Origin: Alphaproteobacteria bacterium
GTDB lineage: Bacteria; Pseudomonadota; Alphaproteobacteria; UBA7887
Reading direction: 5' to 3'
Assembly: GCA_030739735.1 (NCBI GenBank)
Contig: JASLYQ010000006.1
Coordinates: 16,548-80,547 of the forward strand
Length of the DNA: 64,000 nucleotides
Shown: one piece after another, positions 1-8,983 of the stretch
Numbering within the stretch: position 1 is the first letter of the stretch
Layout of the letters: each line of letters begins with the position of its first letter
Program-made: the position numbers and the translations under genes
Notes under the pieces: generated by a model
What the model saw: the letters and a program-made list of their open reading frames with translations, nothing else
Databases searched by the model: none
What the model was told of the DNA's origin: nothing

Positions 1-1323
1 CGCCTGGCGTACGAAATCGTATGCCGTGCGTGCTGCTGAAATCCACTCCGGCTCGTCGAAAACAAAGCCCGCCTTGGCGAGCGCTGCGATCATCAATCCG
101 TTCCAATCGGCCAGCACCTTGTCGTCCCGGCCGGGGCGCACGAGTTTTGCACGCTCAGCCAGGAGACGCTGGCGCAGCTGAGGCAGCTGCGCTTCCTCGG
201 CGGCATCGAGAGGCGGTGCGCGCAGCCTGTTGAGCACATTGCTGCCTTCCCAATTGCCTCCGGCGGAGACGTCGTAGGCTTTCTTGAAGACCTGCGCATC
301 GGTGTCGAGCACAGCCTCGACGTCAGCGTTGGACCAGACGTAGAACTTACCTTCGACGCCATCGCTATCGGCATCCAGGCTGGCCGCGAAGGCGCCATCT
401 TCCGTGCGCATCTCGCGGAGGACCCAGGCCACAGTTTCGCGTACGCGCGCGTGGAACAAGGTGTTGCCAGTACTTTGCCAGACGAGGGTCAGCAGGGCGA
501 TTAGCTGGGCGTTGTCGTAGAGCATTTTTTCGAAATGGGGGACAAGCCATAGCGGGTCTATCGAGTAGCGCGCAAAGCCGCCACCGAGGTGATCGTAGAT
601 ACCCCCCTGGCACATGTGCTCACAGGTAACGAGGGTGGCGCGGGCAGCGTCGTCGTCGCCGTTTCGTAGCGCTGCGCGCCAGATCAACTCGAAGAGTGCG
701 CATTGTGGGAATTTTGTTGCTCCGCGCAAACCTCCGAGGGTGGTGTCGATATGGGGCAGCGCCTGGGCGGCGAGGCGATCGATATCGTTGATGTTGGGTG
801 CTGTTCCCGGGTGGGTGTGTTCGAGTCGCGCAAGCCCGTCGCGCAGGGTGTCGACATTGGCGTTGATGCGTTGCGGGTCAGCGCGGTAGGTTTCTGCGAT
901 GCCGGTCAGCACTTGGGGCAGTCCTGGGCGGCCATAGCGGGGTTCGGGCGGGAAGTAGGTGCCACCCCAGAAGGGCTCGCCGTCGGGCGTCAAGAACATG
1001 GTCAGGGGCCAGCCGCCATGCTCGCCGAGCAGGCCCAGTGCGGTCTGGTAAATGCCATCAATATCAGGGTGTTCCTCGCGGTCCACCTTGACGGTAACGA
1101 ACAGTCGGTTCATGAGGGCGGCGATGTTTTCGTTTTCGAAGCACTCACGCGCCATGACGTGGCACCAGTGGCAGGCGGCATAGCCAACCGAGAGCAGGAT
1201 GGGCTTGTTCTCGTCGCGGGCGCGCGCCAGCGCTTCCGGGCCCCACGGCATCCAGTGAACCGGGTTGTCCTTGTGCTGTAGTAGGTAGGGACTGGTCTCC
1301 GCGGCTAGCAGGTTAGCGGACAT
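1..1323 (-). CDS. YyaL/DUF255 thioredoxin-fold protein, 3' end cut by the window edge
   Basis: The reading frame starts at the ATG whose complement is at 1321-1323, preceded by an AGAGGA ribosome-binding site, and runs open to base 1, giving the first 441 residues. The N-terminus has the family signature: SPYLLQH, NPVHW, then ACHWCHVM with a CxxC pair at Cys51/Cys54 of a thioredoxin-like fold. GGWPLT and FPPEPRYG follow, and then the start of the (alpha/alpha)6 glycosidase-like domain (HLGGGFARYS, PHFEKMLYDNA). Family members are about 670-690 aa, so roughly a third is missing. The cellular role is not established; the fold suggests redox chemistry or disulfide handling. It is divergent from the ferredoxin gene. 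The family call is secure, the function is not. Confidence 0.9.
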   Translation of the reverse strand, partial: MSANLLAAETSPYLLQHKDNPVHWMPWGPEALARARDENKPILLSVGYAACHWCHVMARECFENENIAALMNRLFVTVKVDREEHPDIDGIYQTALGLLGEHGGWPLTMFLTPDGEPFWGGTYFPPEPRYGRPGLPQVLTGIAETYRADPQRINANVDTLRDGLARLEHTHPGTAPNINDIDRLAAQALPHIDTTLGGLRGATKFPQCALFELIWRAALRNGDDDAARATLVTCEHMCQGGIYDHLGGGFARYSIDPLWLVPHFEKMLYDNAQLIALLTLVWQSTGNTLFHARVRETVAWVLREMRTEDGAFAASLDADSDGVEGKFYVWSNADVEAVLDTDAQVFKKAYDVSAGGNWEGSNVLNRLRAPPLDAAEEAQLPQLRQRLLAERAKLVRPGRDDKVLADWNGLMIAALAKAGFVFDEPEWISAARTAYDFVRQA

Positions 1324-1429
1324 AGATCCTCTTTTAACTCGCAGCCGTCGCCGGCTTTGTCTTGACGTTTATGACAGGATGGTGCCGTTGGGGCGCAGCT
1401 TACAAACCCACGTCCGAGAAAGGAATGCT

Positions 1430-1774
1430 ATGGTCGAGACGGAAAGTAAGTGGATCGGCTATTTCCGCGCGCATGTGTTCTGTTGCACCAACCAGCGCGA
1501 TGCGGAGGATCCGCGCGGCTGTTGCCACGATCGGAACGGCACGATCTTGCGTAACTATATGAAAACAAAAATAAAAAAGATGGGAATTTCAGGAATTCGC
1601 ATCAACAGTGCGGGCTGTCTCGGCCGCTGTGAGGAGGGTCCGGCCATGGTTATCTATCCGGACGGCGTCTGGTACCGCTGCGAGAGCCGCGAGGATGTGG
1701 ACGAGGTGTTGCAATCGCACCTGGTCAAGGGGGTTCCGGTAGCGCGACTTCTTCTTTCAGATTGCGATAAGTGA
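1430..1774 (+). CDS. Thioredoxin-like [2Fe-2S] ferredoxin
   Basis: This 114-aa protein has cysteines at 18/19, 31/32, 63 and 67. That reproduces the C-x12-C ... C-x3-C pattern of thioredoxin-like [2Fe-2S] ferredoxins (COG3411, Aquifex Fd4 type); GCLGRCEEGP is the second pair. It is probably a soluble single-electron carrier; no partner is visible. The ATG at 1430 is chosen because AAGGA lies just upstream and the homologous region begins here; an in-frame GTG at 1379 would add 17 unconserved residues. The stop TGA at 1772-1774 overlaps the GTG start of mnmE by 4 nt, so the two are probably translationally coupled. A short lysine-rich AT-rich patch (1558-1585) stands out from the GC-rich surroundings. 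Confidence 0.85.
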   Translation: MVETESKWIGYFRAHVFCCTNQRDAEDPRGCCHDRNGTILRNYMKTKIKKMGISGIRINSAGCLGRCEEGPAMVIYPDGVWYRCESREDVDEVLQSHLVKGVPVARLLLSDCDK

Positions 1775-3105
1775 GTGACGCCACACATCACACAATAATC
1801 GCGCGATCGACCGCTGCAGGGCGAGCGGGGATAGCGGTAATTCGCCTGTCCGGTCCGGCAGTTGGCGCAGTTCTGCGGGGAATGGCTGGGTCCTTGCCAC
1901 CGGCGCGGCAGGCGCAGTTGACGCGGCTTCGCGTGCCAGGCTCCGGCGAGCTCATCGATCAGGGGCTTGTGCTGTGGTTTCCCGGCCCACGCAGCTTCAC
2001 CGGCGAGGATATGGCGGAGCTGCAGGTGCATGGCGGCGAAGCCGTGGTTATGGCCTGCCTCGAGGCGGCGCTTGCGGTCGACGGCGTACGCCTGGCCGAA
2101 CCGGGGGAGTTCAGCCGCCGTGCGTTCCTCGACGGCAAACTGGACCTGACCGAGGCTGAAGGGCTCGCCGACCTGATCGGCGCCGAAACCGAGGCGCAGC
2201 GCCGGCAAGCGCTGCGTCAACTCGATGGTGCTCTTGGCATCCTCTATGGGGACTGGCGCGTCCGCCTGATCAATGCCTTGGCCCATGTAGAGGCGGTGTT
2301 GGATTTTGCCGACGAGGCACTGCCTGACGATCTTCTATTGAGCGCCGCGCCGGTGGTAGCAGAGGTGGCACAAGAGATGGCCGCGCATCTTGATGACGGG
2401 CGCCGGGGCGAGCGCCTGCGCAGTGGTTTATTGGTCGCGGTCGTGGGGCCACCAAATGTAGGAAAATCGAGTATTATCAATATATTAGCAAATCGCAACG
2501 TGGCTATCGTTAGCCCCATGGCGGGGACCACGCGCGATGTCGTGGAGGCCCATCTCGATCTCGGCGGGGTTCCGGTCGTGATGGCAGATACGGCAGGTCT
2601 GCGGGAGGGCGGCGGTGCGATCGAAGCGGAAGGGGTGCGCCGGGCCAGGGCGCGTGCCGAGGCCGCGGACCTCGTGTTGGCGGTTTTCGAGGCGACGACA
2701 GCGGGCAACCTTGACGCAAATACCCTGTCAGTGGTCGGCGAGGAAGCCATGATCGTTCTGAACAAGTCCGACTTGGTAGCGGGGGCGCTGCCTTCGGAAA
2801 TAGCCGGCCGAGCAACCATCGCCACTTCGTGCCGAACCGGACAGGGCATCGATGCGCTGACCGCGGCAATCGCCGGGGCCGGTCAAACAGTGGGCGGTGA
2901 AGGCGCGCCACTGACCCGCGCCCGGCACCGCGATGCCGTGACCGCCTGTTCGGTGTCGTTGGTGCGCTTTGCCGAGGCCGAGGCGCCCGAACTCGCGGCA
3001 GAGAATTTACGCCAGGCGGTTCGGAGTCTCGGGCGAATTACCGGTCGGGTCGACGTGGAAGATATTCTCGACGCCATCTTCGCCGAGTTCTGTATCGGCA
3101 AGTGA
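1771..3105 (+). CDS. mnmE: tRNA-5-carboxymethylaminomethyluridine modification GTPase MnmE
   Basis: A 444-aa protein of normal family length. MnmE works with MnmG to install the (carboxymethyl)aminomethyl group on U34 of certain tRNAs. An N-terminal tetrahydrofolate-binding domain covers about residues 1-115 (SFTGEDMAELQVHGG). The inserted G domain has G1 GPPNVGKSS near residues 226-234, DTAG near 273 and NKSD at 331-334. The protein ends in CIGK, the conserved C-terminal motif whose Cys is needed for modification. The start is GTG, coupled to the ferredoxin stop (4-nt overlap). The DNA around the G1 motif (about 2453-2505) is conspicuously AT-rich for this genome. Confidence 0.97.
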   Translation: MSDATHHTIIARSTAAGRAGIAVIRLSGPAVGAVLRGMAGSLPPARQAQLTRLRVPGSGELIDQGLVLWFPGPRSFTGEDMAELQVHGGEAVVMACLEAALAVDGVRLAEPGEFSRRAFLDGKLDLTEAEGLADLIGAETEAQRRQALRQLDGALGILYGDWRVRLINALAHVEAVLDFADEALPDDLLLSAAPVVAEVAQEMAAHLDDGRRGERLRSGLLVAVVGPPNVGKSSIINILANRNVAIVSPMAGTTRDVVEAHLDLGGVPVVMADTAGLREGGGAIEAEGVRRARARAEAADLVLAVFEATTAGNLDANTLSVVGEEAMIVLNKSDLVAGALPSEIAGRATIATSCRTGQGIDALTAAIAGAGQTVGGEGAPLTRARHRDAVTACSVSLVRFAEAEAPELAAENLRQAVRSLGRITGRVDVEDILDAIFAEFCIGK

Positions 3106-3106
3106 G

Positions 3107-3122
3107 TGTTTCACGTGGAACA
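3107..3122. other. parS-like site, one mismatch
   Basis: TGTTTCACGTGGAACA lies immediately after the mnmE stop codon. It differs from the perfect 16-bp parS palindrome at one base (G for A at 3118). ParB binds such sites to nucleate the partition complex; parA and parB lie about 3 kb downstream. The near match and position make it a plausible second parS. Confidence 0.7.
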
Positions 3123-3171
3123 TAGATGGACGTGCCACGCTGGGAGCGCCATTTGACGATGGTGAGCGAAA

Positions 3172-3253
3172 GGCCTATGTGTCCCGGCTCTCAAGGGCGT
3201 GAAGCGCCGGTCTTCGCCCGGTCAAAACCCTTGAGAGCCGGGACACATAGGCC
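3172..3253. repeat. 26-bp perfect inverted repeat, hairpin between mnmE and mnmG
   Basis: The arm at 3172-3197 is the exact reverse complement of the arm at 3228-3253, separated by a 30-nt loop. Eight more bases pair further out (3156-3163 with 3261-3268) across a short mismatched bulge. Both arms contain GAGAGCCGGGACACATAG or its complement. There is no T tract, so it is not a standard intrinsic terminator. It could be a mobile palindromic element, a processing or attenuation hairpin, or part of the origin-proximal partition region. Confidence 0.9.
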
Positions 3254-3331
3254 AGATGCAACCATCGTTATCTGGGGTAGGTTGCCTACGCGCTAGTGTT
3301 CGGTGGTCAAGGAGGCATTGGAGTGCGCGGC

Positions 3332-5191
3332 ATGTTAGGCTTGGATGTCATTGTTGTTGGCGGGGGCCATGCGGGCTGCGAAGCCGCGTCGGCTGCGGCG
3401 CGTCTTGGCGCGCGCACGCTGCTGATCACGCACGATCTCGCAACCATAGGCGCTATGTCGTGCAACCCAGCTATCGGCGGCATCGGCAAGGGAACTTTGG
3501 TGCGCGAGGTCGATGCACTGGGCGGGATGATGGGTCTGGTGGCGGACCGTGCCGGTATCCAGTTCCGCGTGCTCAACGCCAGCAAGGGCCCCGCAGTGCG
3601 GGGTCCGCGCGCCCAAATCGACCGCGACCGCTATCGCCTGGCCATGCGTGCCGCGCTCGACGCCCAGGCGGGTATAACCTTGCTGGCTGGGGCTGTGGAG
3701 GATCTTATCGTTGATAGGGGGGGCGCCGTCGCCGGCGTCGTTCTTGGGTCGGGGGAGCGCATTACTGCCAAGGCCGTGGTGATCACCACGGGCACCTTCT
3801 TACGCGGCATGATCCATATCGGCGAGTCGCAGATTCCTGCTGGTCGGGTGGGCGAAAGTCCGGCAATCGGCCTATCCCGAACGTTTGAGGGTCTAGATTT
3901 TCGGCTTGGCAGGCTGAAGACGGGCACGCCGCCGAGACTTGCCCGCGACAGCATCGCTTGGCAGCGGCTAGAAATTCAGCGCGGCGACGATACTCCGCAA
4001 CCCTTTTCGTTCCTTGGTGGCGGGATCGGGTCCGAGCAGGTGGTCTGCCATATTACAGGCACCACGCCGGAGGGCCACGCACTGATCCGTGCTAATCTCG
4101 ACCGCTCGCCGGTCTATAGCGGTGCGGTTGAGGGTCTGGGTCCGCGCTATTGTCCGTCTATTGAGGACAAGGTGGTGCGCTTCGCTGACCGCAACAGCCA
4201 TCAAATCTTCCTAGAGCCCGAAGGCATCGATAGCGAACTGATCTATCCCAACGGCATCTCCACGGCCCTGCCGAAAGAAGTTCAGGAGGCGCTAATCACC
4301 AGCATTCCCGGGCTCGAAAGCGCTGAGATTCGCCAGCTGGGTTATGCCATCGAGTACGATTTCATCGATCCGCGCGAGCTTTCGCCGAGTCTTGAAACCG
4401 GCCGTATGCCGGGACTTTTTCTCGCTGGGCAAATTAACGGTACGACCGGTTACGAAGAAGCCGCGGGGCAGGGGCTGATAGCGGGGCTCAATGCGGCGCT
4501 GTCTGCCGCGGGCCGGCCCGCCTTTACGTTGGACCGCGCCGAAGCGCTGATCGGCGTGATGATCGACGACCTTGTGACCCTCGGTGCGGTTGAGCCGTAT
4601 CGTATGCTTACCTCGCGAGCCGAATATCGCCTCAGCCTGCGCCCTGACAATGCTGATCTGCGCCTGACTGGGCGCGGCATTGAAGTGGGGTGCATCGACG
4701 ACGCCCGACGGGACCGCCATGCGGCAAAAACACAAGCCATCGCCGAGGGTAAGACGCAACTTTCGGCGCTCACCCTGACGCCGGGTGAGGCGGAAAAGCA
4801 CGGACTGCGCCTGCGCCAGGACGGCGTTCGCCGCGACGGCATTGCACTGCTCGCCCATCCCGAGATCGATATCGCGCGCCTTGCCGCCATCTGGCCGGAA
4901 CTTGCCGGATTTCCAGGAGATGCGGGGCGCCAAATCGAGATCGACGCGCATTATGCCGCTTATCTCAAGCGCCAGGCGCGCGAGATCGCCGATTTTCGCC
5001 GCGAAGCGACGCTCGCCATTCCCGCTGACCTCGATATAGCCGCGATCGGCGGCTTGTCGACCGAAGCGTGCCAGGCCCTCGCCGTGGCACGGCCGGCAAC
5101 CCTTGCTGCTGCAGCGCGCCTGCCGGGGCTGACGCCGGCGGCGCTAACGGCGCTTCTCGTGTATCTGCGGGGGTCGCCCAATGCCGCCTGA
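3332..5191 (+). CDS. mnmG: tRNA uridine 5-carboxymethylaminomethyl modification enzyme MnmG (GidA)
   Basis: A 619-aa FAD enzyme, partner of MnmE in wobble-uridine modification. The N-terminal Rossmann motif [12 protein letters not shown] binds FAD. Family motifs follow: [29 protein letters not shown] and [19 protein letters not shown]-terminal MnmE/tRNA-interaction region includes [14 protein letters not shown]. The ATG at 3332 is chosen because homologs start close to the FAD motif and GGAG lies 8 nt upstream; an in-frame GTG at 3296 would add 12 residues. It overlaps rsmG by 11 nt. Together with mnmE, rsmG and parAB this is the classic origin-proximal alphaproteobacterial cluster. Confidence 0.97.
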   Translation: MLGLDVIVVGGGHAGCEAASAAARLGARTLLITHDLATIGAMSCNPAIGGIGKGTLVREVDALGGMMGLVADRAGIQFRVLNASKGPAVRGPRAQIDRDRYRLAMRAALDAQAGITLLAGAVEDLIVDRGGAVAGVVLGSGERITAKAVVITTGTFLRGMIHIGESQIPAGRVGESPAIGLSRTFEGLDFRLGRLKTGTPPRLARDSIAWQRLEIQRGDDTPQPFSFLGGGIGSEQVVCHITGTTPEGHALIRANLDRSPVYSGAVEGLGPRYCPSIEDKVVRFADRNSHQIFLEPEGIDSELIYPNGISTALPKEVQEALITSIPGLESAEIRQLGYAIEYDFIDPRELSPSLETGRMPGLFLAGQINGTTGYEEAAGQGLIAGLNAALSAAGRPAFTLDRAEALIGVMIDDLVTLGAVEPYRMLTSRAEYRLSLRPDNADLRLTGRGIEVGCIDDARRDRHAAKTQAIAEGKTQLSALTLTPGEAEKHGLRLRQDGVRRDGIALLAHPEIDIARLAAIWPELAGFPGDAGRQIEIDAHYAAYLKRQAREIADFRREATLAIPADLDIAAIGGLSTEACQALAVARPATLAAAARLPGLTPAALTALLVYLRGSPNAA

Positions 5192-5807
5192 GATGTCGGC
5201 GGCGAAATTCGCCGTGGAAGCCGGTGTTTCACGTGAAACATTGGACCGTTTTGAGGCCTATCTGGCGCTGCTTCGCCATTGGCAGAAGCGTATCAACTTG
5301 GTCGCGGCCTCAACCCTCGCCGACCCCTGGCGCCGGCACATGCTTGACAGTGCCCAGCTGGTGCCGCTTTTGTCTGCGGGCACGCGGACCGTCGTCGATC
5401 TCGGGGCCGGGGCCGGATTTCCGGGACTGCCCATCGCCTTGGTAGCGCCAAAGCCCATAGAAGTACTGCTGATCGAGAGCGATGTGCGCAAGTGCGCCTT
5501 CCTGGCGGAGGCGATTCGCGAGTGCGGGGCGCCGGCACGGGTGATTCCAGCCCGAATCGAGGACATCCCGGTGCGCGATATCGATGTTGTGGTGGCACGT
5601 GCCTGCGCGCCTTTGGCTAAATTGCTGGGCTTGGCACGACCGCTGCTATGTCCCGGCGGCCGCGCCCTGTTTCTCAAGGGGCGCCGCGCCGAAGAGGAAT
5701 TGACCGTGGCGGGGCAAGCCTGGACAATGACCCTGGTGCGGCACGCGAGCCGCACCGACCCCGATTCCACCATTATCGAGGCGAGCGACATCACGCCGTG
5801 TCCGTGA
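5181..5807 (+). CDS. rsmG: 16S rRNA m7G527 methyltransferase RsmG (GidB)
   Basis: A 208-aa SAM-dependent methyltransferase that modifies G527 of 16S rRNA. The SAM motif is [16 protein letters not shown], preceded by [19 protein letters not shown] lies near the C-terminus. The ATG at 5181 overlaps the mnmG stop; an alternative ATG at 5193 is also possible. The N-terminal VSRET peptide is encoded by a perfect parS palindrome, so the codons there serve two purposes. The stop overlaps the parA GTG by 4 nt. Confidence 0.96.
   Translation: MPPEMSAAKFAVEAGVSRETLDRFEAYLALLRHWQKRINLVAASTLADPWRRHMLDSAQLVPLLSAGTRTVVDLGAGAGFPGLPIALVAPKPIEVLLIESDVRKCAFLAEAIRECGAPARVIPARIEDIPVRDIDVVVARACAPLAKLLGLARPLLCPGGRALFLKGRRAEEELTVAGQAWTMTLVRHASRTDPDSTIIEASDITPCP
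5225..5240. other. parS centromere site (perfect palindrome) inside rsmG
   Basis: TGTTTCACGTGAAACA is the full 16-bp parS consensus, a perfect palindrome. It sits in the first codons of rsmG, where it encodes V-S-R-E-T. ParB, encoded at 6616, is expected to bind and spread from here. Confidence 0.93.
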
Positions 5808-6619
5808 CTGCAGAAGACAGCGCCCCCGGGGGCACAGCGAAAGTTATCGCCGTTGCCAACCAGAAAGGCGGCGTGGGCAAGACCACCACCGCCATCAACT
5901 TGGCGACCGCCTTCGCGGCTATCAATAAGCGCGCGCTAGTGGTTGATCTCGACCCCCAGGGCAATGCCAGCACCGGACTCGGCATTGCGGCAGCCCAGCG
6001 TGAGCGCACCAGCTACGACGTCATCATGGGCGAGACGAGCCTGGCCGAGGCCGTGCTTGCGACGGAGGTGCCGGGGCTTTTCCTGCTCCCCGCCGACGAG
6101 GATCTGGCGGGTGTTGAGATTGAGCTGGTGGCGGCCGAGGACCGCGTGTTCCGCCTGCGCCGGGCCATCGAGACGCTGGTGCAGGATTACGATTACGTGC
6201 TTATAGACTGCCCGCCGGGCCTGGGACTGCTCAATCTCAACGGCCTGGTCGCGGCGCATACGGTGCTGGTGCCACTGCAATGCGAGTTCTTTGCGCTCGA
6301 AGGCCTCAGCCAACTCATCCGCACCATCGAGCGCGTGCGACAGAGCTTCAATCCCGAGCTGACAATAGAGGGTGTGGTGCTGACCATGTTTGATCGCCGC
6401 AACAATCTCTCCGAGCAAGTCGCCAACGATGTGCGCCATTATCTCGGTGCAAAGGTCTTCGAGACTGTGATCCCGCGTAACGTGCGCATTTCCGAGGCGC
6501 CCTCCCACGGCAAGCCAGTACTGCTCTATGATTTCCGCTCGGCCGGTGCCCGCGCCTACATGTATTTGGTCAGCGAAATGTTGCGGCGCGACAAAAATGC
6601 CGCGATGGTGAGGGCATGA
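5804..6619 (+). CDS. parA: Chromosome-partitioning ATPase ParA
   Basis: A 271-aa Walker-type ParA ATPase that drives segregation of ParB-parS complexes. The deviant Walker A KGGVGKTTT lies at residues 21-29, VVDLDPQGNAS follows, and IDCPPGLGLLNLN is the Walker B region. The frame is open upstream to 5648, but the GTG at 5804 is chosen because it overlaps the rsmG stop as GTGA and leaves a short tail before the Walker A. The stop overlaps parB by 4 nt (ATGA). Confidence 0.96.
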   Translation: MTAEDSAPGGTAKVIAVANQKGGVGKTTTAINLATAFAAINKRALVVDLDPQGNASTGLGIAAAQRERTSYDVIMGETSLAEAVLATEVPGLFLLPADEDLAGVEIELVAAEDRVFRLRRAIETLVQDYDYVLIDCPPGLGLLNLNGLVAAHTVLVPLQCEFFALEGLSQLIRTIERVRQSFNPELTIEGVVLTMFDRRNNLSEQVANDVRHYLGAKVFETVIPRNVRISEAPSHGKPVLLYDFRSAGARAYMYLVSEMLRRDKNAAMVRA

Positions 6620-7470
6620 GTGCGGCGCGCGAGCGAGGGCTCGGCCGCGGCCTCGGCGCTTTGCTGGGTGAGGCGGGGGCCGCTGTGCCGGGCCATGAGC
6701 CGGCCACGCTGGCGACAGCCGATTTGGCGCCCGGGCCATTCCAGCCACGGCGAAATTTCGATGAGAATGAACTCGAGTCACTGTGCGCCTCGATCCGCGA
6801 GCGCGGCATTATGCAGCCAATCCTGGTGCGCCCCGATCCCAAGACCGAAGGTCGCTATGAGATTGTCGCCGGCGAGCGCCGTTGGCGCGCTGCGCAGCGC
6901 GCCCAGCTGCACGAAGTTCCGGTCATCATCCGTGAACTCGACGATCGCGACAGCCTCGAGGTAGCACTCATCGAGAACGTCCAGCGCCAGGACCTCGGTG
7001 CACTCGAGGAGGCCGAGGGCTACCGCCGCCTGATCGAGGAGTTCGACCTCACCCAGGAGACCCTCGCCCGCCAGGTTGGCAAGAGCCGCAGCCATGTCGC
7101 CAACATGTTGCGCCTGCTCGGCCTACCGGAGGCGGTGCGCGAGATGGTCGATACGCGCGAACTCAGTCCCGGCCATGCCCGCGCGCTCTTGATGGCACAG
7201 GATCCGGAGGCGCTGGCCAAGACCGTCCAGGCTAAGGGCCTCAACGTGCGCCAGACCGAGGCGTTGGTGAGGCGAGCGGCGGCCGGCTTGGTCAAGGCAC
7301 TCAAGGCCAAGGTGCTACGCAGCCCGGATACCGTAAAGCTCGAAAAGGACCTCACGGCGGCACTCGGTATGCGTGTACAGATCGTGGAGCGCGGTGAGGC
7401 AGGTGAACTGCGTATCACCTATCGCAGTCTCGAACAGCTCGACGATTTCATCAAACGAGTGCGGGACTAA
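6616..7470 (+). CDS. parB: Chromosome-partitioning protein ParB
   Basis: A 284-aa parS-binding CTPase clamp. The N-terminal RGLGRGLGALLG segment contacts ParA. The CTP-binding domain includes PFQPRRNF and GERRWRAAQ. The central helix-turn-helix (LARQVGKSRSHVANMLRLL) reads parS, and the C-terminal dimerisation domain ends LDDFIKRVRD. The start is ATGA-coupled to parA. Its last 4 bases overlap the convergent holA stop. Confidence 0.96.
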   Translation: MSAARERGLGRGLGALLGEAGAAVPGHEPATLATADLAPGPFQPRRNFDENELESLCASIRERGIMQPILVRPDPKTEGRYEIVAGERRWRAAQRAQLHEVPVIIRELDDRDSLEVALIENVQRQDLGALEEAEGYRRLIEEFDLTQETLARQVGKSRSHVANMLRLLGLPEAVREMVDTRELSPGHARALLMAQDPEALAKTVQAKGLNVRQTEALVRRAAAGLVKALKAKVLRSPDTVKLEKDLTAALGMRVQIVERGEAGELRITYRSLEQLDDFIKRVRD

Positions 7471-8477
7471 CGATTAGCTGCAGCGGTAAGACGCGTAAGC
7501 GTCTGGCCACATATCGCGGCAGCCGGCAGACCCGTGGTCTTGCAGTCGATCTCCGCTTGCAGCAGAAGATCAAGTGCTGCGGCCAGGGTTTGAGTTCGCC
7601 AGCGCCTCAATTGTTCCATGAAGGAGGCTTTGCGCTTGAAGAATAGGGGTGGGCGCAGCCCGGCGAGCGCGCTTTCGGCGTCGGTGCTGGCGGCAACCCG
7701 ATGCAGGCGCTGAAAATGCCGCTCTACCGCACGTAGCACGCCGACCGGATGGACGCCATCGAGGTGCAGGCGTAGGAGCGCTCGCCCGACTACGGCGTGG
7801 TCACCGCCCGCCACCGCGTCGGCGAGGTCGTCAAGGGTAACCGTAGCCGAATCGCCAATCACGGCCTCGACAGCCGCTTCGTCCACTTCCGTCTCGCCTT
7901 CGCCCACATAGAGCGCGAGCTTGTCGATCTCGCGCCGGGTCAGCTTGCGATCGCCACCAAGGCGGGTAATAAGCGCGTGACGGGCGCCAGGCGTCGCGCG
8001 CAACTGATGGCTGGCCAAGCTTTCGTCTATGACGCTTTCCAGGCTCGTCGCGTCGTCGGCGTAACAGGGAACGGCGGCTGCGTTGTCGGCACCTTCGCAA
8101 AGTTTACGCAGCCGTGAACTCGCCGCAAGCTCGCCCGCTTCAAGCACAACGAGGGTGTCGCCCGCAGCCGTTTCAAGCCAGGAGGCGACTGCCTCCGCCG
8201 TGTCGTTGCCGGCTTCGCGCAGGCGCACGACGCGGCGTCCGCCGGTGAGCGCTAGGGCTGCAGCCTCGTCGGCAAGCGAGGCTGGGTCGGCCACGATCGC
8301 CTTGCCGCTCAGCTCGGAGACGCGGAAGGGATCACGTAGATCGTCTACGATGCTGCGGACAAGGGTTTCTGCACGCTCCTGCGCCAGCCCACGGTCCGGG
8401 CCGTAGACTAGTACTGCTACGACCTTGGCCGGGGGGCTTCGGCAAAAGCCGTCCGCGCGTCCGGCGCCTATCTTCAT
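7467..8477 (-). CDS. holA: DNA polymerase III delta subunit HolA
   Basis: A 336-aa clamp-loader subunit that opens the beta sliding clamp. AVLVYGPDRGLAQERAE at the N-terminus matches the delta fold, with LTRREIDKLALYVGEGE in the middle and a C-terminal helical collar region rich in RAVERHFQRLHRV-type sequence. Length fits the family. It overlaps lptE by 4 nt (ATGA), following the common alphaproteobacterial order leuS-lptE-holA with parB convergent. Confidence 0.93.
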   Translation of the reverse strand: MKIGAGRADGFCRSPPAKVVAVLVYGPDRGLAQERAETLVRSIVDDLRDPFRVSELSGKAIVADPASLADEAAALALTGGRRVVRLREAGNDTAEAVASWLETAAGDTLVVLEAGELAASSRLRKLCEGADNAAAVPCYADDATSLESVIDESLASHQLRATPGARHALITRLGGDRKLTRREIDKLALYVGEGETEVDEAAVEAVIGDSATVTLDDLADAVAGGDHAVVGRALLRLHLDGVHPVGVLRAVERHFQRLHRVAASTDAESALAGLRPPLFFKRKASFMEQLRRWRTQTLAAALDLLLQAEIDCKTTGLPAAAICGQTLTRLTAAANR

Positions 8478-8983
8478 TGGCCACGCCTGCGGTCAAAATA
8501 AAGCGTCAGGCGCTCAAGAATCTTGTGCCCAATCTGGCGTGTAGCGCGGCGGCCCGCGCGCTGCTCGGCAATGAGTGTAGCGTATTCCGCCGACTCGACG
8601 ATGTTGTAGCTGGTTACGGTGCGCAAATCGCCCTGGTCCAGCACCGTACCGCTGCCGCTCTCGCTCAGAACGTAGCGGACACTGAGGTTGAAGTCATAGC
8701 GCCGCACCAGGGTGTTATCCTCGATCACCAGCGCCTCCTTGCCCTCGGTCAGTGACACGCTAAGGCGGTAACGCGACTTCTCGGCCGTTCCCCGCGGGGC
8801 AAGCTCTTGATCCAGCAAATCCGCGAGAGTCGGACCCAGGTTGCCGATAATCGGTGCTACTTTGACATGTGCGAGATGAGTAGCGATCTCTACACTGGCG
8901 CGCTCGCCGTGCAACGGGTGGAAGCCGCAGCCCGCAAGCGCTGCGGCAACAAGCACTATGACTATATGCCTAGACCACAACAT
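8474..8983 (-). CDS. lptE: LPS-assembly lipoprotein LptE
   Basis: A 169-aa outer-membrane lipoprotein that plugs and helps fold LptD during lipopolysaccharide export. A short hydrophobic signal leads to the lipobox LAGC with Cys19, followed by the family start CGFHPL. The ATG at 8983 is preferred because it sits directly before the signal peptide and overlaps the leuS stop by 14 nt; an in-frame start at 9007 would add eight residues lying wholly within leuS. Sequence conservation in LptE is low, so the call rests on CGFxPL plus neighbours. Confidence 0.9.
   Translation of the reverse strand: MLWSRHIVIVLVAAALAGCGFHPLHGERASVEIATHLAHVKVAPIIGNLGPTLADLLDQELAPRGTAEKSRYRLSVSLTEGKEALVIEDNTLVRRYDFNLSVRYVLSESGSGTVLDQGDLRTVTSYNIVESAEYATLIAEQRAGRRATRQIGHKILERLTLYFDRRRGQ

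Noticed and set aside
5648-5803. An N-terminal extension of ParA within rsmG
   Set aside because: It lies fully inside rsmG in another frame; the GTGA overlap start places the Walker A motif at the normal distance.
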